This document shows, in pieces, positions 24,605-37,218 of a DNA stretch of 64,000 nucleotides; the stretch's first letter is position 1, and every line of letters begins with the position of its first letter. A model generated the notes under the pieces. It did no database searches. It was not told the DNA's origin and saw nothing but the letters and a program-made list of their open reading frames with translations. Position numbers and translations under genes: made by a program. Origin of the DNA: Epiperipatus broadwayi (Eukaryota > Onychophora > Udeonychophora > Euonychophora > Peripatidae); NCBI GenBank assembly GCA_028023455.1, contig JAQFVV010006547.1, forward strand, positions 124,001-188,000, written 5' to 3'.

Positions 24605-26401
24605 GGAATTTACATATTAGTCTTGTGACATGGAGCATGTATTGGACATGATGTGCCTTTTCACATTAGTATGAATCTATTGATAACTTTCTTATCTTGT
24701 GATATGACCAAAATAATCTGTACACAGATCTTTACATGATATTTTTCTCAAGATTTGCAAAAAAGTAATGTGTGCACAGATCTTTTATCGTAAGATTTAC
24801 AAAGTTAATGACAGCTTGAATATGTATATGAAAAGGGGCAACATGTCTAATACATGCTTCATGTTTCTTAGGATTAAAAATACTACTTTTACACAAAAAA
24901 TATAAACAATTTGGAGCCTAATCTACAAAAAAAAAAAAAAAGAACTTTAAAATTGCCTTTTTAGCAGTAGTTAATGGTGAGACGCCATTATACAAAAAGT
25001 CGAAAATGTTATTTTGCCATACAGGAATATATACGACTTTCACAGGAAAAATATAAAATACAGTGCAGAATATTAATTATTAACAGTACTAAACAAATAA
25101 AATTTGACCAAAAAATAGGTATTAGACAGTAAATTTTTAAGCAATCAATATGAGACACCTTTATACAAAAAGTCAAAAACATTATTTTGTCATATAGAAA
25201 TATATACGACTTTCACAGGAAGAATATAAAATACAGTGTGGAATGTAAATTAATAACAATACTAAACACATATAAAATTTGACCAAAATATAGATATTAA
25301 ACAGTAAATTTTTAAGCAATCAATATGAGACAAAAATTGTCTAAAATATCAAAAGAAGCATAAAATATATATAGCATTTATACGAAAAAGTATAAAATTT
25401 ATAACAATACTAAAGATGTGAATTTGACAATAAAATTACTAAATTACAAAAATTGGCTAAAATATTATTAAAAAAAAAGCATAAAATATATACAACACTT
25501 ACATGAAATATATACAACATTCACATGAAAAAGTATAAAATTTATAAAAAATACTAAAGATATGTATGACATGCCATTATGGACAAAACAATGATTGAAT
25601 TATAAAAATTGTCTAAAATATTATTTTTAAAAAACCTAAAATTTACACATATACTTATCATGCATATATAACAGTCAATAAATGGAAGTGGTCTATTGTA
25701 ACTTTATTATAAGTGGATTAAATATTCCAGAGAAAATGGAGATTTCAAGTGAAAATGTTTCACTTTTTCTTTCACGTGTTTGTGGAGTATATCGCTTGAA
25801 ATGGGATTTGTTTGAAAAACAGTAATAAATAAATCGATTATTTAAAAAAATAAAACAGAAAAAGAAATTTTTTTCACAAAATAAGAAAATATAAAACTTT
25901 TATTAATAATTCATGTTGGCAGCCAACTATTTTTTATTTTGTTCATTTTGCAAATGAATACATCGTCATCTTTATGACATCTACGCAACGTAAATTCTGC
26001 CAAATATGAATCCAAGTGTTGCCATGATGTTCATTGCTATTGCTTATTATGATATTTCACTGAATCCCAAAGTCTTTCGATGTTTTGGGAAAGTATAATT
26101 ATTTACTCACTTAAAATCAAATGAATTAAGCAACAGTGAAATTGAAAATGGTCAATAACTACAAAGAAAAGTTCAATGCAATTGAAATCAAGCTGTTATC
26201 AGAATAAAATCTTGACCAAAAACTGGGCAAAAACAATTGGTTTTGGAAAAAAAATTATTTTGTTACAAGATTGTAAATCAGACAAAAACACATTTTGATA
26301 TGAGATCAGATTTACTTGGATTTATCTGATCTTTATCATGGTTGCAAAAAAGTGCAACAGGTCTAATATATGCCACGTCACAGGACTAATACATAAGTAC
26401 C
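24605..26401. mobile_element. non-autonomous Merlin-family element, copy 2
   Basis: The ends match the 4.2-kb Merlin element: the left is GGAATTTACATATTAGTC and the complement of the right is GGTACTTATGTATTAGTC. An 8-bp direct repeat AAATTTAT flanks it (24597-24604 and 26402-26409). The adjacent TGCCTTTTCACATTAGTATG block and the TAACA-TACTAAA subterminal repeats are shared with that element. No transposase motif was found, so it is presumably a deletion derivative mobilised in trans. Confidence 0.85.
24979..25327. repeat. two tandem ~174-bp units plus shorter repeats
   Basis: Units begin GAGACNCC at 24979 and 25152; the next GAGACA, at 25327, opens a shorter degenerate unit. Each contains ATATACGACTTTCACAGGA and ends TTTTTAAGCAATCAATAT. 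A further ~120-bp near-duplication continues to about 25570. They are internal to the Merlin-family element. Confidence 0.85.
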
Positions 26402-27553
26402 AAATTTATTTATGTTTTATAGAGGATTGTGCCAAAATTGTGTTAGGCAAAAACAATTTTCTGAAATTAATTTTGTAATTTTAGATTATTTTTTCTGTAA
26501 CTTTTAAATAACAGGAGAAAGATTTTTTTGATCTGAAGATGAGTTCAAAATGAAGGCTTATTTCATACATCTTCTTTTTTGGCTTGATTAAGGATGATTT
26601 AAATAATGAACAAACAGTTACTGGTAATTCAGGAAGCTTCATTAGCTGAAATGAAAGTAGTGATGATAATGGGATTCAGTTTAGTGATATGCTCATGTGT
26701 TTAAAGAATCTTTAAAATTAGAAGTGATAGAGTTGGAGTCTGCTAGATCTTGAATTCCAGAATACACTAAATTATGAGGCGCATTGATATCTTAATTGCC
26801 ACATGACTATTATCTGATATGTGTATAAAATAGATATTCATTATGAACAACTTATGTAATTCTTAAAATATATTGTTCATAATAATCAGAAAGTATGACC
26901 TTATATGCTTCTTTAAGGGTTTCCTCTATCACTTTTTTTTAAAAAAATATATTATTGATCTTTTTTCTTTTCCTATACATTTTTTATTCTAGTTGATCCT
27001 TTTATTCTTCAACTTGAAGTAGGATAAATTAAAAGTATATGGGTATATTTATATTATGAACTAGATTATTTCCTTCTTTCATATCCTTACAATTTTTTTA
27101 GTTTCAACTTAAATAAATTTAAAGTTTTGACTTAAAGGAAAAGCAATGGAAAGGTAAATTGCCTATAAGAAGGAATAAATCTGACTTAACCAAACATATT
27201 TAAAGAAAAATTAAAGAACAGGAAAAAATGAATATGATTTGCTTTAATATTTGAGATTTTTTGATGTTTCTGACTTTTTAATCACGTGTTTTTTTAAAAA
27301 AACATTTTATTACAGATGACTTGAAACTTATTTTATAAAACATTAAATTAATTTAAAGTTATGTTAGTGCATAGTAAGAATCTTTTGGTATTTATATTGT
27401 GATTGATATTTGATTAGAACTATGTTTTATATAAATATTTAAAATAATTATTTATGAAGAATTATTTCTTTTTACTACTTTCATCAGTTTGATCAAATTA
27501 TTGTACAAGTTTAGTTATGATATAAGTTGCTATTATGAAGGTATACTATTGTT
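26402..27553. other. A+T-rich intergenic DNA, nothing recognised
   Basis: No reading frame, tRNA-like motif or inverted repeat of note was found. Confidence 0.5.
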
Positions 27554-27565
27554 AAATCTGAAGCA

Positions 27566-27666
27566 AGCCTTGGTGATTGAGAGGTCAGCGACAGCTGCTT
27601 TACAAGCAGTTGTCCCGGGTTAGCAGGTTTGCTTCCCGGCTGATGCTATGACACATGAGAAAAAAA
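27566..27666 (+). mobile_element. tRNA-derived SINE, copy 2
   Basis: Same family as 5971-6079: head GCCTTGGTGATTGAGAGGTC, a CAAGCAGTTGTCCCGGGTT segment, then GCTTCCCGGCTGATGCTATG and an A-tail. It is flanked by a 12-bp duplication AAATCTGAAGCA (27554-27565 and 27667-27678). This proves insertion by target-primed reverse transcription using a LINE enzyme. The long target duplication suggests it is a fairly recent copy. Confidence 0.9.
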
Positions 27667-27678
27667 AAATCTGAAGCA

Positions 27679-28700
27679 TTTGAAAGGAAAAACTGGTGTT
27701 CTTTAATTAAGAATGCAAATTAGACCAAATTTTATTTCCCATTTGCATTTCAGTAATCTTTGGAGGAGTTTATAAGTAGCCTTATTATGCAGATATGAAA
27801 ATGCAATATAGAATTGATGATAGAGTTTTAATTTAAACCAATTAAAAATAATCATCTTTTTTATTTTTAGATGAAAAGTATGTGAATGATTTTCTATTTT
27901 AGTCACTTCAAAAGGCTAACAACAGAATGTTCTTAATGTTTTGAACATAACCTATAAAGGGTTTGATTTAAGAATATATTTTTAAAGTACTTATTTTATT
28001 AACCATGGAAGGAAGAAAGACCTTCAACTTTTGACTTGGATATTATCTTGGTAGCATTTATATAGAAAGTCAAACTTCAATTTATTAAAAAGCTATTTTA
28101 TAGTCAACTTGGGTATAGTTTTTATAAGAATGGAAAAGACTAATTACTTTATAAAAATTATCACAAGTTAATGTAAAGAGATACATTTTAAATTACTTTC
28201 ATTGAAAGAATATTGTTAAAGATAGAATATAATGGAGAGTTACAATTAGGCAAATTATTAAAGTTTTTTGTATAGATTAATTTTTTTACAAAATAAGTTA
28301 AAAGATATCATTGCATAATATCAAATGCACTAAATGGCCCGTGTTTGGTGTTACCATTATCATGATTTACTAATTAGATTTTATAATTGTCGCACAACTC
28401 ATCTTTAACTTTTTGTTTTTTTTGTTTTTTATTTCATTTATTTATTTGTTATAAAATTAGGATGTTTATCTTACTACTGGTTTCTACAATTTTGATGTAT
28501 TCCTGCTCAAATGCATTGAAGTGTGATTTCAGAATTTCACATCGAACTGCTTATTCTAGCTATAGTTTTTACTGATGTTATAGTAAATTATGATAAATAT
28601 TTTTAAAGGTTTTTTTTGCATAATTATATTCTGTATATTTGATCCAATAAATGAAAGCTTGTTATGAAAATTAGCATATTTTAATGAAATAGTTATTTAA
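27679..28700. other. A+T-rich intergenic DNA, nothing recognised
   Basis: Only short chance frames and A/T tracts occur between the SINE and the next foldback element. Confidence 0.5.
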
Positions 28701-28916
28701 TTATAAACAGTGAGGATTGCCAATTCCTCAACAAGTTTTGTGATAAATGCTTAGCCAGAGCCAGCACTTAAAATATCTCTTGCAGGAATCCCTCTCCCCC
28801 CAACCCCTGACTATGGTTTTTTGGGGGGTTCCTGACAGAGATATTTTAAGTGCTGGCTCTGGCTAAGCATTTATCACAAAGCTTGTTGAGGAATTGGCAA
28901 TCCTCACTGTTTATAA
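28701..28916. mobile_element. 216-bp near-perfect foldback MITE
   Basis: Arms of about 90-95 bp (from TTATAAACAGTGAGG at 28701 to the complementary CCTCACTGTTTATAA ending 28916) are almost identical. A C-rich/G-rich loop (CCCCCCAACCCC opposite GGGGGG) lies between them. TTA sits just outside one base on each side, which would fit a 3-bp duplication of the PIF/Harbinger type, but this is weak. It has no coding capacity. Confidence 0.85.
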
Positions 28917-29479
28917 CTTACAAGCTTAAGAGATAGGGTCATGTGATCTATGACTCTTATTTTGAGTTATTTAATTTTTTATTTGTTTGTATTATTGGAA
29001 TTTGATTATTTGACTCAGGTAAGGAGATTCAAGTATAAGAAATCCATAGCTCACTTGACAAATAAAGGTTGTTCATGAAATGCATGCATAGTGAGAGAAT
29101 GGTTTGAGTTTTTGTAATGTTGAATGGTTGTAATATGATAAAGTTAGCACTGATAAAATGAAAATGATAAAAGGATATTGTGAAAAGAAATAGTTGTATA
29201 TGTTGCCTAATAAATGGGGGGAATCTATTTTAAAGTAGTTTCAAAACTCTACTTCTGATTTGTCCATTTACTATTCTTATATTTTTTTATTATATTGTGC
29301 CAAATTTGTTTTTCATATGCTGTACAAAAGCGAATTTGTGCAAAATATTATTGAAGAAAATCATTGAATGAAGATAATGAATTTGTGATTGGAAACTAAA
29401 TTCTAATTTTAATATTATACAAAACCAAAAAAAAAACAACTTTTAAAGAATAGCTGGATGACGTTAAATATTATTATAA

Positions 29480-29646
29480 CAGCCAAAACTTTCCATACAG
29501 TAGTGCCACTCAGTACCAGACAGAGTAATCACTGGATGCCAGAAGGCTTGTGCATAAAATCCCCATCTAGTGCACTACTGTATGGAGAGTTTTGCCTGTT
29601 TTAATAACAGTTAAGTGCAAGCATGAGAAGTGGTGATCATGTGAAG
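29480..29646. mobile_element. short foldback element with SINE-like TSD, copy B
   Basis: It shares ACTTTCCATACAGTAGTG and GCCAGAAGGCTTGTGCATAA with the copies at 48751 and 55773, then the complementary CACTACTGTATGGAGAGTTT and the tail AAGTGGTGATCATGTGA. It is flanked by ATTATTATAA/ATTATTGTAA (29470-29479 and 29647-29656). The centre of the palindrome is missing relative to the full copy at 55773. Confidence 0.8.
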
Positions 29647-30394
29647 ATTATTGTAATGATTGTGTGTATTCAATCAACCTTGTGAGTGATAAACATTTGG
29701 TTTACCGTATTCTTGGATATTCCAAAGTGCTGAATACTATGTATTTTAAGCACATATATTGTTTTAAATATATTCATGGAAATATATAATATCTATGATA
29801 AAATTTATTAAAAAAATTATATTTACATCAACAACAAAAATAGACTGTATACTATACATTTTTGACATACACATGTATTTAATGCATATATTTTAAACAT
29901 ACATTAAGTACTTATGATACAAATATTTGAAAATTGGCTAGGTAAATAAGATATCAACAAAAATAAAGTTATCATTTTTTGTGTATGTTGAAATTTGATG
30001 AATGATGAAATACAAATGATACAACTTCTCACTGATTTTCACTTGATAAATTTTAAATAAATGATATGAAATCAGCATCCATAGGATTCAAATAACTTCT
30101 TCAGGTCTATTGAAGGTTGCTTCAGCATGCAGTCTTTATCCTCTAACTAGGAATAGCTAAATATCCATTTACTGATTAATGATTGGATAGATAGATGTTA
30201 CTTAGAAACTGATTTATATTTCTAAAGTTTAATTTAGTTTCACATCTCAGGCTATGGATATAATTGATATCACATGGAGATGCTAATAGCTTAGACACAT
30301 TTTTATGCTTCTGTTTGATTTAGAAATATCTATAAAGTTTTTGTTTATTTGCTTTACAATTTAGTTTTTAATAATAAATAAGTGTAACTTCTGA

Positions 30395-30830
30395 ATATCT
30401 ATAATTGTAAAGTGGATGTAACAACTCCCACAAAACAGAATCACATCATTCTATCTTTGGGCTCTGTTGTTAAATAAGCTGTTTTTGACTTGATTTTTAA
30501 ATTATATGGTGAATTGGTTTTTGATGCTATACAAATGTTGATGCTACATAACTCCATGGGAGGTAGTTACTTCTGCTTTGCAATTAGATAGAAGTTATGC
30601 TTATTTATTTATTATTACAATTATTAAAACTAATATTTCACTTAATGTTCAAAGATTGTTAAAAGTAAGACTTATCCTTAATCCTTTGAATATATTAATG
30701 GTGACTGTAGAATATTTATTCTATACATTAGGTAAAATTCATTATATAATTTAAAAACAAAGTCAAAAACTAAGCTTATATAACAACAGAGCCACATCCA
30801 CTTTGCAATATAGTTTTTAATTATCTGTAA
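30395..30830. repeat. ~435-bp imperfect inverted-repeat element
   Basis: GGCTCTGTTGTTAAATAAGC, followed by TTTTTGACTTGATTTTTAAA on the left (about 30459-30510), is answered by its complement at about 30735-30795. AAAGTGGATGT pairs outside them. The inner 220 bp do not pair. It is probably an old non-autonomous DNA transposon, but the superfamily is unknown. Confidence 0.65.
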
Positions 30831-30953
30831 TCATGGTAGCAGTTCATCAATGGATGAATTATTGGTTAATAACATTCAACTGTCATTATTTTTCTTTTTT
30901 TTTTAATGTAAAGTTAGTTTCAGTAGAAACTGTATAAGAATATTTTATTACAA

Positions 30954-31055
30954 TTTTTTTTTTTTCATATGTCATAGCATCGTCCGGGAGGCCAACCCAC
31001 AACCGTCTGCAACCAACTACTTGCTTGCAAGATGGCTACAATGATCTCTCGGCTT
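30954..31055 (-). mobile_element. tRNA-derived SINE, copy 3
   Basis: This is an inverted copy of the SINE family. A T-run leads into CATATGTCATAGCATCG, then AACCGTCTGCAACCAACTAC and CTTGCAAGATGG, ending in CTCTCGGCT. It is more diverged than copy 4. No clear target duplication was found. Confidence 0.85.
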
Positions 31056-33387
31056 TAATCAGCTCTACTGGTCTATCACATGTTACCATAGAAATAAGTA
31101 TAATAAAAATAATATATTTATATGCACTCAAATTTGGATTGAATGTCACATCTAGTGCAAATAACATTATCTAATTAAATTTTGATCTGACTTCTTCATC
31201 ATGAAGTTTCTCAGCATTGGTTTAGAGAATAGCATAGCTTTCTTGTGAATTAAAATCTTTTCCATTTCAAATTGATAATAACTGTGCTTGAATATCTCTT
31301 AACAAACAACTAACCATAAGATTAAATAAATTCATCTGCATTTGAGTCTACCAATAAGAATATTAAATAAAAAAGTTACTATTAATATTTGTATTAGGAC
31401 TATTATTTATAACATCATTTTCAGAGAAATTGCAACCATATTTAAATGCTTAGTATTTGATTAAGAAGTATTATTAATTTCTGTTTCAAGGTTAATATAA
31501 GCAGTAAATGATATTCTAACTCAATCCAGAAATCTATTACTATATTGAGAAACTGAGAAAAGAATATTGAGATTTTACAACATAAAGAGCTTGTTCGGTT
31601 ATTTGTCACAAGTTTACCTTCTCATATTTTTTGTTAATATATATATAATTTATAAGCTTTCTATAGGATTGTATGATTTGTCATAAAGTGATAAAATTGG
31701 AAGCTAAAAATTAATAAATCAATTTTCAGATGCTAAAGGGAGGGGAATCTGTTTGTTTACTTGAATGGAACTGTTGTGCTCAGACTTTTATCTCTTTAGT
31801 GCTTGGACATCACCTAATATTCTGAACAAGTGATTATATATATTTTTATTTTGAATGACTTAGTGAAGCTAAAGATTTCTGTATTGGTTATTATTTAAGA
31901 AATATTAAGAAAAAAAAAATCTGATTGATGAGTAAAATGGAACTGCTGCCTCATCCTTTTCGTTTGGTACTTGAATGTCACATGACTTTCCAAAGAACTA
32001 ATCATATTGTTACTATTGATGCTGTTCTCTCTGACCTTTTTCTTTATAATAACTTTTGGTTAGTTCCTACTGACTGTTATTTTTCAAATATTTTATCTAA
32101 TATTTTTAATTCTTAAATGTTGAATAATCAAGTTAAAAATATTTTAAGACTACATAAAATTTTAAATCTTTTAGCAAAGAGCACTGATATCAGATTTTAA
32201 ATATTGGGCTAATGTCTGCCATATTTTGTCATTGGTTTTTATTATAAGATTTTGATCTGATCCAGTTTAAAATAAAGATCACAATTGATTAAGCTATTTT
32301 TTTCTGTAGATGTGGGTGTTGGATTTTGAAAAAGGATAGTAAAAGTATAATGGTATTAATAAAAATTAAAAATTCCATGACAGCTATGAAAATGAATAAT
32401 TGAAAATGTGATTAGATAACATTTTGCTTAAAGCACAAAGGACCAAGTTGATCATTATAATTTTGCATCTTATACCGATGCAAAACTCTCGATACATTAA
32501 TTTTGCATAGCATGAGATCATCTTGTCATGAAAGAGTAGGAACAAAAAAAAAAGAATTGTTAGTAATGATTTGGATAGGATTCATCATCATAAAGAAATC
32601 ATTTGAGTAGCATATTAAACCAAATAAACTAGAGATTATTCTGAAGAAATACTTTTCATATCTCTAATTGTTCTTAGATATCTGATGGCAGCTAGTTTAT
32701 ACATTTTACTTTGATAGCTTTTATTTGTAAAAAAAGAAAAAAACAAACAAAAAGTGCCATATTATTTTCTTTACAAGTGTGTAATTATTATTTTTTAATT
32801 TTTGTTGGTGCCATTTTATATTCTTGTAATTTTTTTTTCATTATGGAAGGTAAAATATGCAAATTACATGTTTTTTTATATAACCCTTTTTTTTTTTTTT
32901 ACTATGAGTGATAGCAAAATGCAGAGGTAAAATTTATGAATTTATAAATTAGTTGTCTTTTTCTGTAATCTTCTTGTTGCTCCTTTTCTCTTCATAGATC
33001 ATATTTTGAAATCATTTGAAAAACTTATGTTCATCTGTTTCAAACAAACCTATTAATATAAGTTTATATAATGATCATTCAAATGCTATGATTTTCATTT
33101 CCAAAAATTTTAAATGATTTCAAAAGTTGTTTTATATTCCTGAAACTTTTAAAACAGAATAGCAGTGCATCAATTTCTCCCCAATTATTGACTGCAGCAA
33201 AGAAAGATATGCAAAGAAACATGCATTCTTTCATAGATTATTTTGTTTTCAATTTAACCATAATATAAAATTGTCTGTGCATTTGTATATGCTTATAGTA
33301 TATACATTTATAAATCCTTAAGTATTATTATTATTCTTTTATAAAAATATAGAAATTTTTATTCTGTAATTTGGTTACAACTCATAT
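31056..33387. other. A+T-rich intergenic DNA, no supported gene
   Basis: Several 60-66 codon frames occur here with no recognisable content. No RNA gene or inverted repeat was supported. Confidence 0.5.
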
Positions 33388-33611
33388 GATAAGGTTAAAT
33401 TAGGATACATTAAATGGTATTCAAAGAAGAAAAAAGTTCAACGATGACTTATCCTGCATTACATAACCTAAGAGGACTACAGTGATCCATAGAAGCAATG
33501 ATAAGGTTAAAATTAGGATACATTAAATGGTATTCAAAAATGAAAAAAGTTTAATGATGATCTATCCTGCATTACATAACCTAGGAGGACTACAGTGATC
33601 TATAGAAGCAA
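33388..33611. repeat. 112-bp tandem duplication
   Basis: A unit starting GATAAGGTTAAATTAGGATA at 33388 is repeated at 33500 with about a dozen differences (both contain CTGCATTACATAACCTA). It ends against GGGAAGGGCCCGGGG and a T-run. The divergence shows the duplication is not recent. Confidence 0.85.
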
Positions 33612-35198
33612 CGGGAAGGGCCCGGGGTTTGGTATCTTTTTTTTTTTTTATTAATGAAGAAACTTAATTCTGCAAAAATTGATTATTGTATATGTTGATC
33701 AACTATATTTATATTATGTCAGTCCGGAATTAATCGTTGTAGAATTCTATTCAGATAAATTCAAACTGGAGTATCTAGTATTCCGGAGAACAAATAAATT
33801 TCCTTAGAGTAATGCTTCTGAAAAGGAATTGCTAGCCTTTATTCTTTAAAATTCCCATTTATTGCAAAAAGTTATTCATTGAATAAAGCTTTGCATCTAA
33901 ATATAAATATTTTTATAATTCATATATTTTATTGTTTTACATATATATATTTATTCACGTACTCTGTATGCATGCATTACATGTATATATGTGTGTAAGC
34001 GTTTTACTGGTTAAGAAATTTTTTAATGAAATATTTTCAAACTATAACACCAAGACCCTTCCTTCTATCAAGAATAGTATTCATTGCTTGACATGAAACA
34101 AGTAATTGAAGAAAATTAAGTGTAATGCTTTTACTGAATTTTCTTTCTAACGGTCTGATTTGTACCTGGTAAAAGCTATATTATAAATTGTGAAAATTTA
34201 TCTTCTTCAACGTAGTAGCAAAGATAAAAATATTTATACAGCTATTTTCCATAATCTCACATAAAGAATGCATAGGAAACTTAATGAATGAACGCAGGCT
34301 AAAAACGTGTCAACTTGATACTAATTATAGTGAATAAATATTTGTGGTTTTTGATTCAGATGTCCTGGACTTTCGAATTTATTATTATTAAAAAGCTTTA
34401 TTTGATTTTAATCAGAAATGATCACAATTTTTTTTTTATCTTTTTAAAATCATTTAGATGACTTACACTGTAGGAGTTTTTTTCATCCGAGCTGGTGATT
34501 AAAAAGAGAGATTTGGAACTCCGAGTGCAGCTTTTTAATACGTCTCCAAGGCCACACTCCGCAGATAATTGGTGCAACTTCTAAGTCTCCATTTTTTTTC
34601 TCTCTGTGGTTGACACACTTCAAAATAAAGTTCAGAGACATTCTGAAGAATATATATTTAATAAGCTAACTGCTATTGGGATGCATGAATTTAATTAAGC
34701 TTCGACTTAATCTAGCTTAAAATTCAGATTAAAGGGAGGTAGAAGAATAATTTTTAAATATATTTAATAAGAATTTTAAAAAAAAATCACTTCTTTAATA
34801 ATATTTTTTTAAATATTTTTTTTATACAAATAGAAATATATAGTGAAGATTTTAAATTTGAAGATGCCATAATTAATAATTTTATTATTATTATTATTAT
34901 ATTTAGATCTTGGAACATAGATCTCTTTCATTTTTTTTTTTTTTTTAAATGTTAAAAAAAAACAACCCCCCGTTCATTTGAAATACGATACATAAAATCA
35001 TATGTTAGTCAATATGAAATAGTATTTTTATTTATTTATTTAAAGTATATTCTTTATTAATAACACAAATTTTATATACACGTTTTATAAATAAACCACA
35101 TAGTTTAACTATCAGATATACATAATAATTATTTCACTCTACTTTAAAAACACTATTCTATGCAAATGCAAAGAACATCACTAAAAATATATACATAT
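33612..35198. other. intergenic DNA, nothing recognised
   Basis: A modestly G+C-richer patch (34480-34600) has no identifiable content. The remainder is A/T-rich. Confidence 0.5.
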
Positions 35199-35821
35199 TT
35201 CACTTAGAGTGACGTCTAGTAAATTCTAGACAATTTCACCGACGACGTCATTCATTACAACATCGTAGATAGTAATTTAAAGTGAGAATTCTACTCTCAC
35301 GCTTTACTAAACAGTACTTCAGATTTGCTCATATAAAAGAATTTGAGTTGTAGGAGTAAGAGGATTCCTTTTATTCCTGCATAAATACTATATCTTGTAT
35401 TGTGGAGTGAAGTATTCATTTATTATTTAACACTTGCAGAAGACGCATGCACAATTAGCTTGAAAGGCTGATCTTTGAATGTATACAATTGTATGCATAG
35501 CGTTATATAAAAATAAATGCTTATTTACTTATAATTAAGTTTCACTTAGAGTGACATCTAGTAAATTCTAGACAATTTCACTGACATCCTTCATTACAAC
35601 ATCATAGATAGTAATTTAAAGTGAGAATTCTACTCTCACGCTTTACTAAACATTACTTCAGATTTGCTCATATAAAATAATTTGAGTTATAGGAGTAAGA
35701 GGATTCCTTTTATTCCTGCATAAATACTATATCTTGTATTGTGGAGTGAAATATTCATTTATTATTTAACACTCGCAGAAGACGCATGCACAATTAGTTA
35801 GAAAGGCTGATCTTTGAATGT
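35199..35821. repeat. pair of ~283-bp direct repeats, 58 bp apart
   Basis: The segments 35199-35482 and 35541-35821 are nearly identical, giving a 342-bp period. Each begins TTCACTTAGAGTGAC and contains the short palindromes CTAGTAAATTCTAG and GTGAGAATTCTACTCTCAC. Each also has a TATAAAA-like stretch followed by AGGATTCCTTTTATTCCTG, and ends GCTGATCTTTGAATGT. It could be a two-unit satellite or closely spaced terminal repeats of a collapsed element; no coding content lies between them. Confidence 0.85.
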
Positions 35822-36104
35822 TTATTTGTTTGGAAAGTCACGTGATCTCTAGCCCCTAAGTGACATGTTGTTGCACAACAGTTTTTTTTAATTAATTACA
35901 CTTGAGTTTTATTTTTTTATAGTTTATTCAGTTGAGAATTGATCCAGAAACTTTTAACTCTCCCATCACGTTTAAATCACACAGGATAATTCCAACTATT
36001 ATGTAAAAATAGCATATATTACACATAATTTTATAAGTAAATGTATAGAACCTTAAATATGGAATATCTCAAAGTGTAGTTGTTAGTGAATTGATCTGTT
36101 ATGT

Positions 36105-37215
36105 CAGTGTCTGCCAAACTGTGTGTTGCGGCACAGCAATGCTCCACAAAAGATTTTAAAATATAGGTAAATAACACAGGAGTATGCCATGGATAATTCA
36201 ACTGTGAGTTACTCTATGATAGTTTTGGGAAATAAAGATGCAAGAATATTTGCAAAGTTCAAGGATGTTCTGGAACAATACCATGTCGAGTATATATAAT
36301 GGCAGCAGACAGATTAGGGCAGTATGTACTGTGAATAAAATAAATTGAACGATTTGTTATATAAATATTAGTGATTGTGATTAGTTAGGAATTGGTTAGC
36401 TTAAAACAGTTGTAATTGTAATATAGTGTAAAATACCATAAATATAAATTAATTACATTACAGGATGACGAACCGTAGTTTTGCTACAATATATTACATT
36501 TCTGCATTAATAAAGTTAAGTTGGGATTGTATGTAAGTAAATTGTTTAGTAGTCATAGTAGTTTTTAGTTTATGATTTATTTATAATTTACATAAAATAT
36601 TTTATGTTAATTTTAATTGATTTTTAGTGAAGAGAAAATATTTTAAACATGGCCAAATTTTTATTGAGACCTCAGAAAAATGAGAAAGAAAGTTATAGCA
36701 AACAAGATGAACACCAGAATAAAAAGTCCATCTCATCAAAATGAAAATATAATGACAATTACATCCAGAATGGTTTTATATTATTGGAAAAAGACAACTT
36801 TATTCCTTTTTGTATGATTTGTTTAACAACACTCTCAAATGAAATGATGGTTTGCAGAAAACTTCAATGTCATTTAATAACAAATCAAACGCAACATAAG
36901 GGGACAACCAAAATAATACTTTGAGTTGCTAAAAAATAATTTAAAAATTCAAGAAAAAAAGGCTGAAGAAATTTTATTTAATTGCCAAGAAAGCTCAAAT
37001 CACTAGCTGCAAGATAGGCCAGCTTTGGCAAAGAAGAAAAAACACATTCTGATGACGAAAACATTTTTTTACCAGTATTGGTTGGCAAACTGATGAAGCT
37101 GTCAAACAAATTATGACCATTCCTTCGTCAGCCCACACAATTTTTCGTAAAATTCAAGACATTTTGCAAGACGTTGACAATCAGATCTGTGGACATTTCA
37201 CTGAAGCAAAAAATT
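36105..37215 (+). mobile_element. hAT transposon relic (5' part)
   Basis: It starts with CAGTGTCTGCCAAACTGTGT, which resembles the CAGTGGTTCCCAAACT-type terminus of Charlie-like hAT elements. A decayed hAT transposase begins at 36649. The 3' half is absent: homology stops at about 37215, where a foldback element begins at 37219. TTTTTAG just before the start codon could be a splice acceptor, but no donor was assigned. Confidence 0.75.
36649..37215 (+). pseudogene. hAT transposase (BED-finger type), truncated and shifted
   Basis: The ATG at 36649 opens MAKFLLRPQKNEKESYSKQD and runs 31 codons to a TGA at 36742, probably from a mutated CGA. The same frame then continues as KYNDNYIQNGFILLEKDN. 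A BED-type zinc finger follows: CMICLTTLSNEMMVCRKLQC with HL. The final histidine of the finger is not clearly present. After further shifts, QIMTIPSSAHTIFRKIQDIL and DVDNQICGHF match the IPLS-x-TV-xRRI-xDM region of Charlie/ZBED-like hAT transposases. The catalytic DDE core and C-terminal dimerisation domain are missing. The copy is clearly inactive. ZBED-type host genes are the main alternative, but the stops argue against one. Confidence 0.75.
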
Positions 37216-37218
37216 GAA

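Noticed and set aside
34480-34600. less A+T-rich patch as possible RNA gene or exon
   Set aside because: No tRNA/snRNA boxes, no long frame and no repeat partner in the window.
36649-37215. domesticated ZBED host gene
   Set aside because: An in-frame stop after 31 codons, further frameshifts and loss of the catalytic half indicate a dead transposase rather than a conserved host gene.
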